Shown in pieces: positions 6,733 to 14,058 of a stretch of 16,282 nt of DNA; the stretch's first letter is position 1; every line of letters begins with the position of its first letter. Under the pieces are notes generated by a model. It had not been told where the DNA came from and made no database searches. It saw only the letters and a list, made by a program, of their open reading frames with translations. Made by a program: the position numbers and the translations under genes. Source of the stretch: Spirochaetes bacterium ADurb.Bin110. Its GTDB lineage: Bacteria > Spirochaetota > Spirochaetia > Treponematales > Rectinemataceae. The stretch is taken from positions 1-16,282 of the forward strand of contig MWDY01000127.1 in assembly GCA_002070755.1 (NCBI GenBank), in the 5' to 3' direction.

Positions 6733-7412
6733 CAAATCCCTCCATTATAGGATATTTGGATCCAACAAAAATATGTTGGTATTCCACTAAATATAACTGG
6801 ACCACAAATGCCGTTTTTCATAGCATTCAATCCAAGTAATTCTAAAAAAGAGGTATAATCACTAAACGATTCCTCAGAGAATTGGAATGACTGAACAGCC
6901 ATTATTGCAAAATCGCATTTAATCTTTTGAGCCATTATTACTGCTGACGCAGTCCTATGAAGTAATTGATATCTTATTTTATCGATATTCTTTTCATTTA
7001 TTTCTAATAATTTAGACAAGTAATCTAATCGCGTTTTTTTCCCATTACTTAATTCCCCATCATTCTTCCAATCCCCAACTATAGGCCCGAAACTCTCCAT
7101 ACATTTAGCCTCTATCATCATTACGCCAGTGGATGCTCCAGTCTTCAATAATAGAAACAAATCGTTTTGAGATGGTCTTTTACCTCCAGGAATATCTACT
7201 TTGTATTCAGGTACTGCAAAAATAATTTCAACATCTTCTCTCGGAATATTAACACCTTTATGTATTATTTGCTGTATTTCTTTTGGTATTTCATTTTTAC
7301 CATGCCAGTACTTCGCCAACTCTTTTGCGGAATAACCATCTTTCCATTGTTTTTGAGGATCAGCAAGTAATTTTTTCCAATCTTCAATTTCCTTTTCCGG
7401 AATATAAATCAT
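6732..7412 (-). CDS. DUF6946-type protein of unknown function, possible PD-(D/E)XK-like fold
   Basis: I recognise the 226-residue protein as DUF6946-like by its sequence pattern: PEKEIEDWKKLLADPQKQWK at the start (5-24 or so), PGGKRPSQNDLFLL near residue 100, IEAKCMESFGPIVGDW near 125, and RYQLLHRTASAV near 170. No biochemical role is known to me. The pattern D in QNDLF, then E and K in MIEAK, is what the core of a PD-(D/E)XK nuclease looks like, but this is inference. The start at 7412 has GGAG six bases upstream; a TTG at 7424 is possible but weaker. It is coupled to the Cys/His gene downstream (TGATG overlap). Together they make one two-gene cassette bounded by attC-like sites. Confidence 0.75.
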   Translation of the reverse strand: MIYIPEKEIEDWKKLLADPQKQWKDGYSAKELAKYWHGKNEIPKEIQQIIHKGVNIPREDVEIIFAVPEYKVDIPGGKRPSQNDLFLLLKTGASTGVMMIEAKCMESFGPIVGDWKNDGELSNGKKTRLDYLSKLLEINEKNIDKIRYQLLHRTASAVIMAQKIKCDFAIMAVQSFQFSEESFSDYTSFLELLGLNAMKNGICGPVIFSGIPTYFCWIQISYNGGI

Positions 7413-7446
7413 TTTTCTCTCCAATACACGCGAGCGAAGCGAGTCG

Positions 7447-7542
7447 AGCTAACATATTATACCATGGAAAACCCTATAATAAAATAACTGCAAAATCAAA
7501 TCAGAGAATATCGATATAAGCTCTTAATATGAATTGTTAGCC
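7447..7542 (-). other. Second, weaker attC-like element upstream of the DUF6946 gene
   Basis: On the minus strand the 96-bp stretch begins GGCTAAC (7542-7536) and ends GTTAGCT (7453-7447), matching the two boxes of the better site at 6371-6478, including the same mismatch in the first box. The inner arms pair only partly (ATATTA/TAATAT beside the boxes), so the fold is far less complete. A TATAAT at 7454-7459 within it could be a -10 box for the downstream cassette; no clear -35 is visible. Confidence 0.4.
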
Positions 7543-7771
7543 TCTTTTGAAGCGAGAATAAGTTTTCTTTATTGATATTTTATAGCAACAGGATAAGTAC
7601 TAGTTAAGCAGATCTTTCTTATTATATAGCTATAGCAAGAGTATTCTTATGCTTATCTTTTGCTAATTATTTTTAGAATAGATAGAATCTTGGTATCGCA
7701 AAAGGATTTAATATGCAATGGTTGTCATTGCGCCATTCACAAAGCATTCATTTCTTTTTTATGAGCTGTTT
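7543..7771. other. AT-rich boundary between prophage lysis genes and cassettes
   Basis: This 229-bp gap holds no plausible gene. It contains the inverted repeat GCAATG-GTTGT-CATTGC at 7715-7731, a possible weak transcription stop for the phage operon although no T-run follows, and the palindrome TATAGCTATA at 7625-7634. It is the junction where a phage attachment site might lie, but I see no duplicated core within the window. Confidence 0.4.
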
Positions 7772-8110
7772 TCATCTTCTCGCTATCCCTACTACCATTC
7801 CAATCATCATCCCTGCTTCAAGCCCAATAATTATTCCTTTTATTTTCTCTTTACGGATTCTCGCTTCCACTTCTTCTCTGTAGCTCTTCCACGATGCTTC
7901 TGAGATCCTCAATGCATCCGTCAGCTCTTTCCTGAGTCTCTCCGATTCTGCCCATCTTATCTCCAAGCTCTCTAGCCGTGCTTTCAAGTTCTCTATATCT
8001 TTCAATAGAGTCTCTCTCTCGCTGTTCAATATCTCTAGCTGTATTTCCAGATTCTTTGATAGTTCCAGTGATTCCTTTGCTTCCTCTTTCAAGTCCTCGT
8101 TCAATATCAT
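7772..8110 (-). CDS. Coiled-coil protein with C-terminal membrane segment, possible spanin partner
   Basis: The protein of about 112 residues is almost all charged coiled coil (about 5-90; EILNSERETLLKDIENL and similar heptads). It ends with a Gly-rich hydrophobic segment at about 92-109 (GIIIGLEAGMMIGMVVGI) followed by ARR, a C-terminal membrane anchor. It overlaps the previous gene by 260 nt in a different frame, reminiscent of the overlapping Rz/Rz1 spanin genes, although it has no lipoprotein signal. The ATG at 8110 lacks a strong ribosome site, so translation may depend on the upstream gene. It is the last gene of the phage operon. No family recognised. Confidence 0.6.
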   Translation of the reverse strand: MILNEDLKEEAKESLELSKNLEIQLEILNSERETLLKDIENLKARLESLEIRWAESERLRKELTDALRISEASWKSYREEVEARIRKEKIKGIIIGLEAGMMIGMVVGIARR

Positions 8111-8246
8111 CAATTCTTGTATCTTCTATGCTGCTTCCTTTAATAGGGTAGGCGTGTCTAGCTCTTGCAATCGCAAGGGCTGCGCCGATAGCCATCGCAA
8201 AGAGAATAGCAATAGCAAAAATCCAAAGCCTATTTTTCTTTTCCAC
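7851..8246 (-). CDS. Rz-like membrane-anchored coiled-coil protein (candidate i-spanin)
   Basis: The 131-residue protein has a short basic start (EKKNR), one membrane helix at about 7-27 (LWIFAIAILFAMAIGAALAIA), then a long polar helical region with heptad-like spacing to the end. This topology fits an inner-membrane spanin (Rz type) that links to the outer membrane at lysis. The start is GTG at 8244-8246, 17 bases inside the holin-like gene, with an AAGGAAAG stretch upstream. Its 3' two-thirds is overlapped by the next gene. The family is not recognised by sequence; the call rests on topology and position. Confidence 0.6.
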   Translation of the reverse strand: MEKKNRLWIFAIAILFAMAIGAALAIARARHAYPIKGSSIEDTRIDDIERGLERGSKGITGTIKESGNTARDIEQRERDSIERYRELESTARELGDKMGRIGETQERADGCIEDLRSIVEELQRRSGSENP

Positions 8247-8478
8247 ATTCTCTTTCCTTAATCGACATTGCTATACTCTTAAGGCTTTCTATTGTTGTGT
8301 ATCCTAAGAGCACAAGCACAGCCAATATTGCCGCTATTCCTGCCCATACACCTGCCATCATGCCATTCATAGCGGATAGCCAAAGGCAGCTCACCGAGCA
8401 GATGCTATATAGGAGTGCAAGAGTCCTTCGCATAGACCATGAGCCATTTTCTTCGTTCAAAATTCCAGGCTTTTTCAT
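8230..8478 (-). CDS. Holin-like small membrane protein
   Basis: The 82-residue protein has a polar N-terminus (MKKPGILNEENGSWSMRR), two hydrophobic segments at about 19-38 and 41-60, and a charged C-terminus (KERECGKEK). Size, two helices and a position beside a candidate lysin and spanins are what a phage holin would show. The ATG overlaps the stop codon of the previous gene (ATGA) and has AAGGAAGG upstream. The call is structural; a different small membrane role remains possible. Confidence 0.65.
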   Translation of the reverse strand: MKKPGILNEENGSWSMRRTLALLYSICSVSCLWLSAMNGMMAGVWAGIAAILAVLVLLGYTTIESLKSIAMSIKERECGKEK

Positions 8479-8915
8479 AAGGCCTTCCTTCTAAATACTC
8501 TAAGGCTTTCTAAGTAGCCATATTTTAGAGTATTTGAATTCTTGTAAGGGTCCCAGTTTGGAAGTTTGAAATGGGTGTGGTTAATTATTTTTAAATTTAC
8601 TTTTTCATTCCATCTCCAGCATTCTATTATTCTCTCATCTTTTCTTGGTCTATAGTCAGGTTTTTCTGTGCTACTTGTCCATCCTTTTTGCCCGCTTACA
8701 ATATCCATAAATGCATCGCGATTCTCTACAAAGCAGTTCTTTGGGTTGTTTCTGTTGTTTTCGTCGTAGTATATATATCCTTTTTGTATTCCTTTAATAA
8801 TAAATCCTATAGCTTCTTCTTCTGAAAGTCTTGGTTTACCTATCTCACATATGCAGAGCGCAAGGCAGGATCCTTCTCCAAGTTCCGCTAATAAACTCTG
8901 TATGCCTTCTCTCAC
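8475..8915 (-). CDS. DUF261-like protein, candidate Cys/His lysis enzyme
   Basis: The 146-residue protein recalls DUF261, known to me from Borrelia and Treponema mobile elements (low-to-moderate certainty). It has a Cys near the start (GSCLALC, C17 with C21 and C23) and late His residues (NHTHFKLPNWDPY, H113 and H115, D122), then a G-x-L-x-S-x-R ending (YGYLESLRVFRR). Cys early and His-Asp late, with WDP, is the layout of papain-like or C39-like hydrolases, so a peptidoglycan-cutting endolysin is a reasonable guess given the neighbours. It starts with GTG overlapping the previous stop (GTGA). No signal peptide. If this is not the lysin, none of the other genes here looks like one. Confidence 0.6.
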   Translation of the reverse strand: MREGIQSLLAELGEGSCLALCICEIGKPRLSEEEAIGFIIKGIQKGYIYYDENNRNNPKNCFVENRDAFMDIVSGQKGWTSSTEKPDYRPRKDERIIECWRWNEKVNLKIINHTHFKLPNWDPYKNSNTLKYGYLESLRVFRRKAL

Positions 8916-9259
8916 TTCTTTTTCTCTCCGCTCTCATTGCCTGCAATTGCCGCAGACACCAGATGCTCATCGAATTTCTTTTTTTCTTCGCTAATCATTT
9001 TTATCGCTTCATCTACATTGCCATCACATTGCCCATCCCTTTGGGCTTCAAGCGAGGCTTTTAGACTCATAAGAAGCGGACCTTGCATTCTGAAGATTAT
9101 GGTTAGGTTTGATTGCATTCCCATAACTTCTTCTAGTATTTTTTCCATGCTTCTCTTTGAATTAAAAAGCCATTTGAGATTTAGCCATATAGCTCCTGCA
9201 ATAGCAGCTGATGCTATTCCCGCCAAAGCATTCACCATTGAATTAACTATCTCTCTCAT
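8912..9259 (-). CDS. Small phage membrane protein, N-terminal helix and soluble tail
   Basis: The 115-residue protein has one hydrophobic segment at about 10-32 (ALAGIASAAIAGAIWLNLKWLF), then a charged, mostly helical tail ending in GEKKK. It lies between the Gp37/Tal-like gene and the candidate lysin, with AAAGGA five bases before the ATG and a GTGA overlap at its end. A holin or antiholin role is possible. I do not recognise the family. Confidence 0.65.
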   Translation of the reverse strand: MREIVNSMVNALAGIASAAIAGAIWLNLKWLFNSKRSMEKILEEVMGMQSNLTIIFRMQGPLLMSLKASLEAQRDGQCDGNVDEAIKMISEEKKKFDEHLVSAAIAGNESGEKKK

Positions 9260-9278
9260 ATATATCCTTTAACCCTTT

Positions 9279-10391
9279 TTATCCTGCCCGCAGTGCTTCC
9301 ATTAGCTCATTCGCTGCTCCCTTAGTCATGCTGAATGCTCCTTGTGCTGGTCTTCCAAAACCAAGTCTTATCCCAGGCTTATCCCTTGTCCATTTTTCTT
9401 CTATCGAATAAATAGGTACGCTATACCATTCTCCATAAGCCTTTACACTGCATAGATCTCCTAATTCATAATCTTTTTTAAGCTCAATTGGAGCATTGAA
9501 CGGTATTTCCGCTTCAAGAAAGAAGGTTTTAGGAAAAGCATCAAGCTTTATAATTCCATATCTTCTTAGAGCCTCAATATCAGTTAATGAGGGCGCATCT
9601 ATTGCATTCTCTATCCTGTCATATCCTTCTGGCTCTTCGCCATTCCAAGCTATAGCCATAGGTCGTCCTTCTTGAGATTTTGCTCCCAGCACATATAGCT
9701 CAGACGAATAACCTAAAACACCTTGCGATATATTTACCGATGCCAGAGTATCGTATTCATCTGCAAAAAGAGCTCGGCTATTCTTATTTTGACTTGCACT
9801 TCTATCAATTCCTTCTATGATATCAAATACTAGCTCTCTTTCTTGTGGATTTAGTGTTATGCTAAATCCCAAATTTGAAGCTTTCGCACATTTTTGTAGT
9901 TCATAAAGGAGGTTTGAGAATGCGCACGATAGCGAATAGCTTAGGCCTCTTCTATAATCCTTTGTAGTTACCATCTTAGGAAATTGGCGTTTTACTCCTG
10001 CCTCTTTTCCACACTGATTACTCACCAATTCCTTCATAATTGTTTCGCTTGGAGCTTCCATCTCAATTCGGCTTTGGCCTAGTTTTGGTAGTGTTATCCT
10101 TCTTTTTAAAAGCGCTTTTGCTTCATGCCCTCTGCATATTATCCATTCGCTACCTTTTTCTAGCTTTTTCTTTTCTATTTCTTCTATTATTCCAGCCCGT
10201 TCACCATCACTACCTATTAGGATGATATTCCCTTCGTCGAGTATCTCTGCTTCTTTTTTTGAAAAAGGTAAGGAGAATGCAAAATCGCCTGGCTCGATAA
10301 GCGCTCTCGTGTAGTAAAGCTCGCTATATTGGTCAATATCTGCTAGCAGTTTTAATTCTTGGTTCAGTATTCTTATTGTTGGTGTTTTCAT
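9279..10391 (-). CDS. Gp37-like tail protein (Tal/tail-tip type)
   Basis: The 370-residue protein matches the siphovirus ReqiPepy6 Gp37-like family by pattern. It opens with IRILNQELKLLADIDQY, then an LYYTRALIEPGDFAFSLP segment, then IEEIEKKKLEKG and LLKRRIT. Late features are YSSELYVLGAKSQEGRP and VPIYSIEEKW. The family sits at the tail tip or baseplate, next to Dit. The N-terminus resembles the hub domains of tail-associated proteins; no peptidase or lysozyme domain is visible at the C-terminus. I chose the ATG at 10391, two bases after the previous stop codon. A start at 10493 would overlap the propeller gene by 100 bp with unrelated residues. Confidence 0.85.
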   Translation of the reverse strand: MKTPTIRILNQELKLLADIDQYSELYYTRALIEPGDFAFSLPFSKKEAEILDEGNIILIGSDGERAGIIEEIEKKKLEKGSEWIICRGHEAKALLKRRITLPKLGQSRIEMEAPSETIMKELVSNQCGKEAGVKRQFPKMVTTKDYRRGLSYSLSCAFSNLLYELQKCAKASNLGFSITLNPQERELVFDIIEGIDRSASQNKNSRALFADEYDTLASVNISQGVLGYSSELYVLGAKSQEGRPMAIAWNGEEPEGYDRIENAIDAPSLTDIEALRRYGIIKLDAFPKTFFLEAEIPFNAPIELKKDYELGDLCSVKAYGEWYSVPIYSIEEKWTRDKPGIRLGFGRPAQGAFSMTKGAANELMEALRAG

Positions 10392-10393
10392 GC

Positions 10394-11881
10394 TTAGGCT
10401 GTCATCGGATATCCCCAGAAAACATGCCCATCGGCTCCTATCGTATAAATTATTCCACCCCACCTTTTTCCTAACAAGTATATTTCGCTGCAATTAGCCA
10501 TAGCATACTTTAGCTCCCAGGTTACTCCTTTATCTTCGCTTGCAAATATTTTATTTCTTATCGAAATATAAATTGTCTCTCCTTCCACAAGAATGCATCT
10601 ATAATCACTACAATTGTCAATTCTTATCCCATCATCCCAAGTAAGACCATAATCAGTACTACGATATAATGATCCTCTATAACCTTCTGAGTATCCCAGT
10701 AGAACAATTCCATTCCCGATATGCTTTAAAAAGCTTGCATTGCAAGATTCTACTTCTGTTGTTTTTACTGCCGTCCAGGTTGCTCCTGAGTCAGTGGATC
10801 TCCATATTTTTTCAGTACCATGCCCAGCTGCTAGAATTACTCCGTTGCCAATGTTTTCTAACGCTTCTATTTCTAAATCTTTAATAAAGCTTGCCTTTTG
10901 CGTCCAGGTCATTCCACAGTCGTTCGATGCTATCACTTTCTTTCCACAGAATCCAATAAGACTATGATTATCAATAGTCAAAAGAGCGCTCACATAATCT
11001 TCTTCAGTATCTTCGAATTTTACTACACATGTACTTGCATTGTTTGTACTCCGCAGTATTCTTGCATGTGTCCCTCCACCAAAAATGGCGTTATCAGAAC
11101 ATCTTGCCATACATTTAATTTCTCCTAAATCATTAGGTATTCCATTTGCTGTTGTTGCCTTTATATTCTTCCAGGTTAATCCAGCGTCATCGCTTATTGC
11201 CATTATCGAATCGCCATCTTTTGATACTATTATTACCTCTCCTAAATAGCTAATGTCCCAACTATAAATATCTTCATTGTGCCATGGCCTTGAAACAAAT
11301 ATGAATTGCCTCATGTTTATTCCCAGCTGTCCATTGTTTAGCGCATTAGCTTTTTCCTTTTTTACTTTTCCATATATTTCTCCTTCTTTTAGCTCATCTA
11401 TTGAATTCATATTAGTTAGAAATATCGGTCTCATTTGGCGCTCGTCTGTCACTGTTACAACAACCGGATCTTCTGTATGATCTATAAGTACTTTTGCAAG
11501 AGCTATATCATTTTCATTTCCATAATTTGGTTCTATAGGTTCCGTGCTTTCGTTGCCTTGTAACACCTTTGCAACCATTTTGCGCCTGTAATGGTCTATT
11601 CTTATTGCGATTCTGTCGTAGCGCTTTTTGCCTAGAGTTGGCTCTAAAAGAGTTATTCTTAGGTTATCTTCGTTGCGGTAGTATACGCCTTTTTTTATTG
11701 CACTACCTGGAGCTATATTCACGCTTAGACTCCCATCGCCCGTTACTATTAACTCTCCGCCGACATTTGCAATAACACCATCCGCTCCTTGCATTGCGTC
11801 GTTCATCTTTTCATTCATAAACCGAGCTGTATATTTTCTATCGCCCGCAACACTAGTAAAAAATCCCGATTCCTCACTCAT
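10394..11881 (-). CDS. Phage receptor-binding protein with Asp-box beta-propeller
   Basis: The 495-residue protein has two parts. Residues 1-155 form a baseplate-anchoring domain of a type common in phage minor structural proteins (DRKYTARFMNEKMNDAM, VNIAPGSAIKKGVYYRN, KRYDRIAIRID, TVTDERQ). From about 195 there is a BNR/sialidase-like propeller with five clear Asp boxes SxDxGxTW at 230-237, 319-326, 362-369, 408-415 and 448-455, plus a degraded one near 278, suggesting six blades. Asp boxes are structural, so enzyme activity is not implied; glycan or surface binding is likely. The ATG has GAGGAG five bases upstream. It sits between Dit and the Gp37-like gene, which is an unusual order for an adhesin. 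Confidence 0.85.
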   Translation of the reverse strand: MSEESGFFTSVAGDRKYTARFMNEKMNDAMQGADGVIANVGGELIVTGDGSLSVNIAPGSAIKKGVYYRNEDNLRITLLEPTLGKKRYDRIAIRIDHYRRKMVAKVLQGNESTEPIEPNYGNENDIALAKVLIDHTEDPVVVTVTDERQMRPIFLTNMNSIDELKEGEIYGKVKKEKANALNNGQLGINMRQFIFVSRPWHNEDIYSWDISYLGEVIIVSKDGDSIMAISDDAGLTWKNIKATTANGIPNDLGEIKCMARCSDNAIFGGGTHARILRSTNNASTCVVKFEDTEEDYVSALLTIDNHSLIGFCGKKVIASNDCGMTWTQKASFIKDLEIEALENIGNGVILAAGHGTEKIWRSTDSGATWTAVKTTEVESCNASFLKHIGNGIVLLGYSEGYRGSLYRSTDYGLTWDDGIRIDNCSDYRCILVEGETIYISIRNKIFASEDKGVTWELKYAMANCSEIYLLGKRWGGIIYTIGADGHVFWGYPMTA

Positions 11882-11890
11882 ATCTACTCC

Positions 11891-12775
11891 TCATGCTTCA
11901 AGGTAATGCTCATAAAATTCAAATAACGCCTCTGATCCTTCTCCTGGAGATATATCCCCTATTTCAACTATGTTTTTCCCATCTTTTAGTTTCCAGAATG
12001 TTGATTCAAGATCTAGATAGTGCATTCCGTTTTGTAAATATCCATTTCTTAGTAGCTTTATTTGCCTTCTTCCTGGCTCTGTATCGATTTCTACGTACTC
12101 TCCTTCTTTTATTATCTGATCTATTCTTATTGTTTCATTGGTAGTCTTATTCTTTATATACGGATCCACAACTGGCCCTGTAAATCTGATCTTTATTGGG
12201 GCTGGTACATTTCCATTGTTTATTATTTCTATCGTTCTTCCTCCGGCATTTTCTATCCTCGAAAATTCTAATCCTTCTTCATTGAACTCTATTCCTTCTT
12301 CACTGAATTCAGTTAACCAAGCATAGAATCTAAGCCTATTCTCTATCGGTTCAATATTCTTGAAAAAGGGCTTTTCGCAAATGAAGCCAAGAATTACTTT
12401 CTGCCATTCTTCATTCCATCTCTTTTTCTTGAAGATCACTTGGCATGGCATTGCAGATATATTCCGAATTCTTTCATCTCTTTTTATAGTTAATTTTCCA
12501 TAATTATCTTTGGTGTTCATTGCCTCAGATATATTCTTGCGCTCTTCTGAGATGCCTATTTCATCCAAATCCCTTAGATCTAGAAGCGCATCTATTTCTA
12601 TATGTCTTGGCTCTATCCGGTATTTAGCTTCAATTGCTCCATCTATTCCTGGTCCTTTTGCAAAAGCTATAGTAACTTTCGGTGCTTCAAAGCCTTCTAC
12701 GTGTAGTAGCTTAAGTCTTCCTTTACCTAGTTTTAGCTCTTTGCCCTCAGCGCTTTTGAAGCTTATCTCTGTCAC
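11891..12775 (-). CDS. Distal tail protein (Dit), siphovirus tail family
   Basis: The 294-residue protein has the layout of Dit-type distal tail proteins. An N-terminal beta domain contains RHIEIDALLDLRDLDEI near residue 60. A central IRNISAMPCQVIFKKKRW...VILGFICEKPFF region is the family's conserved part. A C-terminal galectin-like domain follows, with NNGNVPAPIKIRFTG, YVEIDTEPG and DLESTFWKLKDGKN. In the particle it would form the ring between tail tube and tip. The start is GTG, overlapping the stop of the 49-residue ORF upstream (GTGA). The sequence is complete. The gene implies a siphovirus-like tail, which makes the absence of tube and tape-measure genes striking. Confidence 0.85.
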   Translation of the reverse strand: MTEISFKSAEGKELKLGKGRLKLLHVEGFEAPKVTIAFAKGPGIDGAIEAKYRIEPRHIEIDALLDLRDLDEIGISEERKNISEAMNTKDNYGKLTIKRDERIRNISAMPCQVIFKKKRWNEEWQKVILGFICEKPFFKNIEPIENRLRFYAWLTEFSEEGIEFNEEGLEFSRIENAGGRTIEIINNGNVPAPIKIRFTGPVVDPYIKNKTTNETIRIDQIIKEGEYVEIDTEPGRRQIKLLRNGYLQNGMHYLDLESTFWKLKDGKNIVEIGDISPGEGSEALFEFYEHYLEA

Positions 12776-12921
12776 AATCCTTCTCCAAAAGCTATTCCTT
12801 TAGACAGTCTTTCCCATTCCCGCTTCTCTTCCAAAAGATTCAGCACTTCTTCTTCATCGATATTTGTTTTAGCTTCTATCTCTTTATTATCTTTTGATCT
12901 CTTCCTATCTAAATCTTTCAT
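12772..12921 (-). CDS. 49-residue charged ORF at the expected tube/tape-measure position
   Basis: The short ORF starts with ATG overlapping the tail-terminator stop (ATGA) and ends with TGA overlapping the Dit start (GTGA), so the junctions on both sides are tight. The product is very charged (KDLDRKRSKDNKEIEAK, then EEEVLNLLEEKREWERL). It could be a small tail-assembly chaperone, or the fused remnant of two genes after a deletion. I recognise no family. Confidence 0.55.
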   Translation of the reverse strand: MKDLDRKRSKDNKEIEAKTNIDEEEVLNLLEEKREWERLSKGIAFGEGL

Positions 12922-13286
12922 TGTAATAATCTCGCCCTAGCAAAGCTCATTTCAAGGCATTTCCATTCAGGCCTTTCGCTAGGAATTTTCTTTATCATTT
13001 CGCCGCGGAACATTAGCCCTTCCATCAGTTTCTTTATCCTAGATTTTATTTCCTCAAGTTTTTCTTCTGCTATTATTTCTATAGTACAGATAGATTTTTC
13101 CACTACTATTCCTTCATCGCTCTCAATAAGTGGTATTCCTTCCTTTGTTGAAATCAGTATTAAAGGCGGATCCCAAGAAGGTTTTTTAGATAGATTGCCT
13201 TGAATGATTTTCTTTTCTGATCCCAATAGCCTTATTAGTTCACTGTCTGTAACAAGCGCTGTGGCTATCAAGGCACCCTCAATCAT
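12918..13286 (-). CDS. Probable tail terminator / tail completion protein
   Basis: The 122-residue protein sits at the usual tail-terminator position, after head-closure genes and before tail genes. Its pattern fits that fold: LIRLLGSEKKI near the start, a central PPLILISTKEG, then strand-like CTIEIIAEEKLEEIKSRIKKLMEGL. Tail terminators cap the tube and dock it to the head. Similarity is by pattern and position, not close identity. The start follows the previous stop by five bases. It is coupled to the 49-residue ORF. Confidence 0.6.
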   Translation of the reverse strand: MIEGALIATALVTDSELIRLLGSEKKIIQGNLSKKPSWDPPLILISTKEGIPLIESDEGIVVEKSICTIEIIAEEKLEEIKSRIKKLMEGLMFRGEMIKKIPSERPEWKCLEMSFARARLLQ

Positions 13287-13291
13287 TATTC

Positions 13292-13573
13292 TTAATGCTC
13301 CTTTTCAATTAGGACTTCTTTGTGTTTAGGATAATCTTGCGCACATAAGACTCTGTATAACCCTTCTTTTCCTTCAATTCTGTCATTTTCCTTTATATCG
13401 ATGCTTTTCTTTGTTATTAGTAGGTATTGTTTCTCCAAGCTCTTATTCACTTTTTTTGAAGGAGATAGCGAAGTCTTAAATATTCCTTTATCTTCATAGC
13501 TTGCATCGATCTCATGCTGTGTATTTAGTTCTAGGCTCCTTTTTAATAACCGCAACTCTTCCTTTCTTCTCAT
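13292..13573 (-). CDS. Probable head closure / head-tail joining protein
   Basis: The 93-residue protein has a helical N-terminus and a beta-rich end (KENDRIEGKEGLYRVLCAQDYPKHKEVLIE), the usual form of small head-closure proteins that seal the connector. Gene order supports this: adaptor before it, tail terminator after it. The start overlaps the adaptor stop (ATGA). Confidence 0.6.
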   Translation of the reverse strand: MRRKEELRLLKRSLELNTQHEIDASYEDKGIFKTSLSPSKKVNKSLEKQYLLITKKSIDIKENDRIEGKEGLYRVLCAQDYPKHKEVLIEKEH

Positions 13574-14058
13574 GCTCTCATTATTCCTATTTGAGAAGGG
13601 CTTTTTATATGTGCTTTAATTAGACCGTAGATTTGCGGGAATTTGCGCACGCTGCTTGGTCCTTGGGTATAGCTTTTCTCTATTTCTCCCTCTCTTTCTT
13701 TAGTTAGCCTTCCTCCTTCAGATTCATCCCAGGAAAGTATTCCTGGATCCTCCAATTCCAATAGAGCCCCTTCGCATTGTGCTTCTTTTAGCCATCTTGG
13801 TATTTGATTTTTTCCAGAATCAGTAATTCCAAACCGTGGATATGAGAGTCTCTGCGTTTCAGTACATTTTGATCCAAGCCATAATTCTCCATAGGCTTTC
13901 TCAATGTAATCGCAAGCCCGGACAAGAGAAGCTTCCTTTTCGCTTTTTATCGAAAATAGCCATTTAATATTTCCTCTAGCTTCGTTGTATTGATCTGCTT
14001 CTTCGATGCTACAATAGCTATCAGCATTTGATATTCCGCTTCCGTTTTCTAATATCAT
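13570..14058 (-). CDS. Head-tail adaptor with DnaT-like domain
   Basis: The 162-residue protein matches the phage family often labelled DnaT-like ssDNA-binding: GSGISNADSYCSIEEADQYNEARGN, KEASLVRACDYIEKAY, TETQRLSYPRFGI, then IPRWLKEAQCEGALLEL. Although the family name mentions DNA, these genes sit directly after capsid genes and are most likely head-tail connector components. Its start overlaps the previous stop codon (ATGA) and its end overlaps the head-closure gene. Confidence 0.75.
   Translation of the reverse strand: MILENGSGISNADSYCSIEEADQYNEARGNIKWLFSIKSEKEASLVRACDYIEKAYGELWLGSKCTETQRLSYPRFGITDSGKNQIPRWLKEAQCEGALLELEDPGILSWDESEGGRLTKEREGEIEKSYTQGPSSVRKFPQIYGLIKAHIKSPSQIGIMRA

Noticed and set aside
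7430..7446. GAGCG-AA-GCGAG as a hairpin
   Set aside because: It is a mirror repeat, not an inverted repeat, so it cannot fold as a stem.
10391..10493. Longer start for the Gp37-like gene
   Set aside because: The extra 34 residues are the other-frame reading of the propeller gene's end and do not fit the family; the ATG at 10391 fits the operon spacing.
12510..12803. A 97-residue plus-strand frame
   Set aside because: It is a shadow of the Dit gene, with a Ser/Leu-rich composition and no ribosome site.
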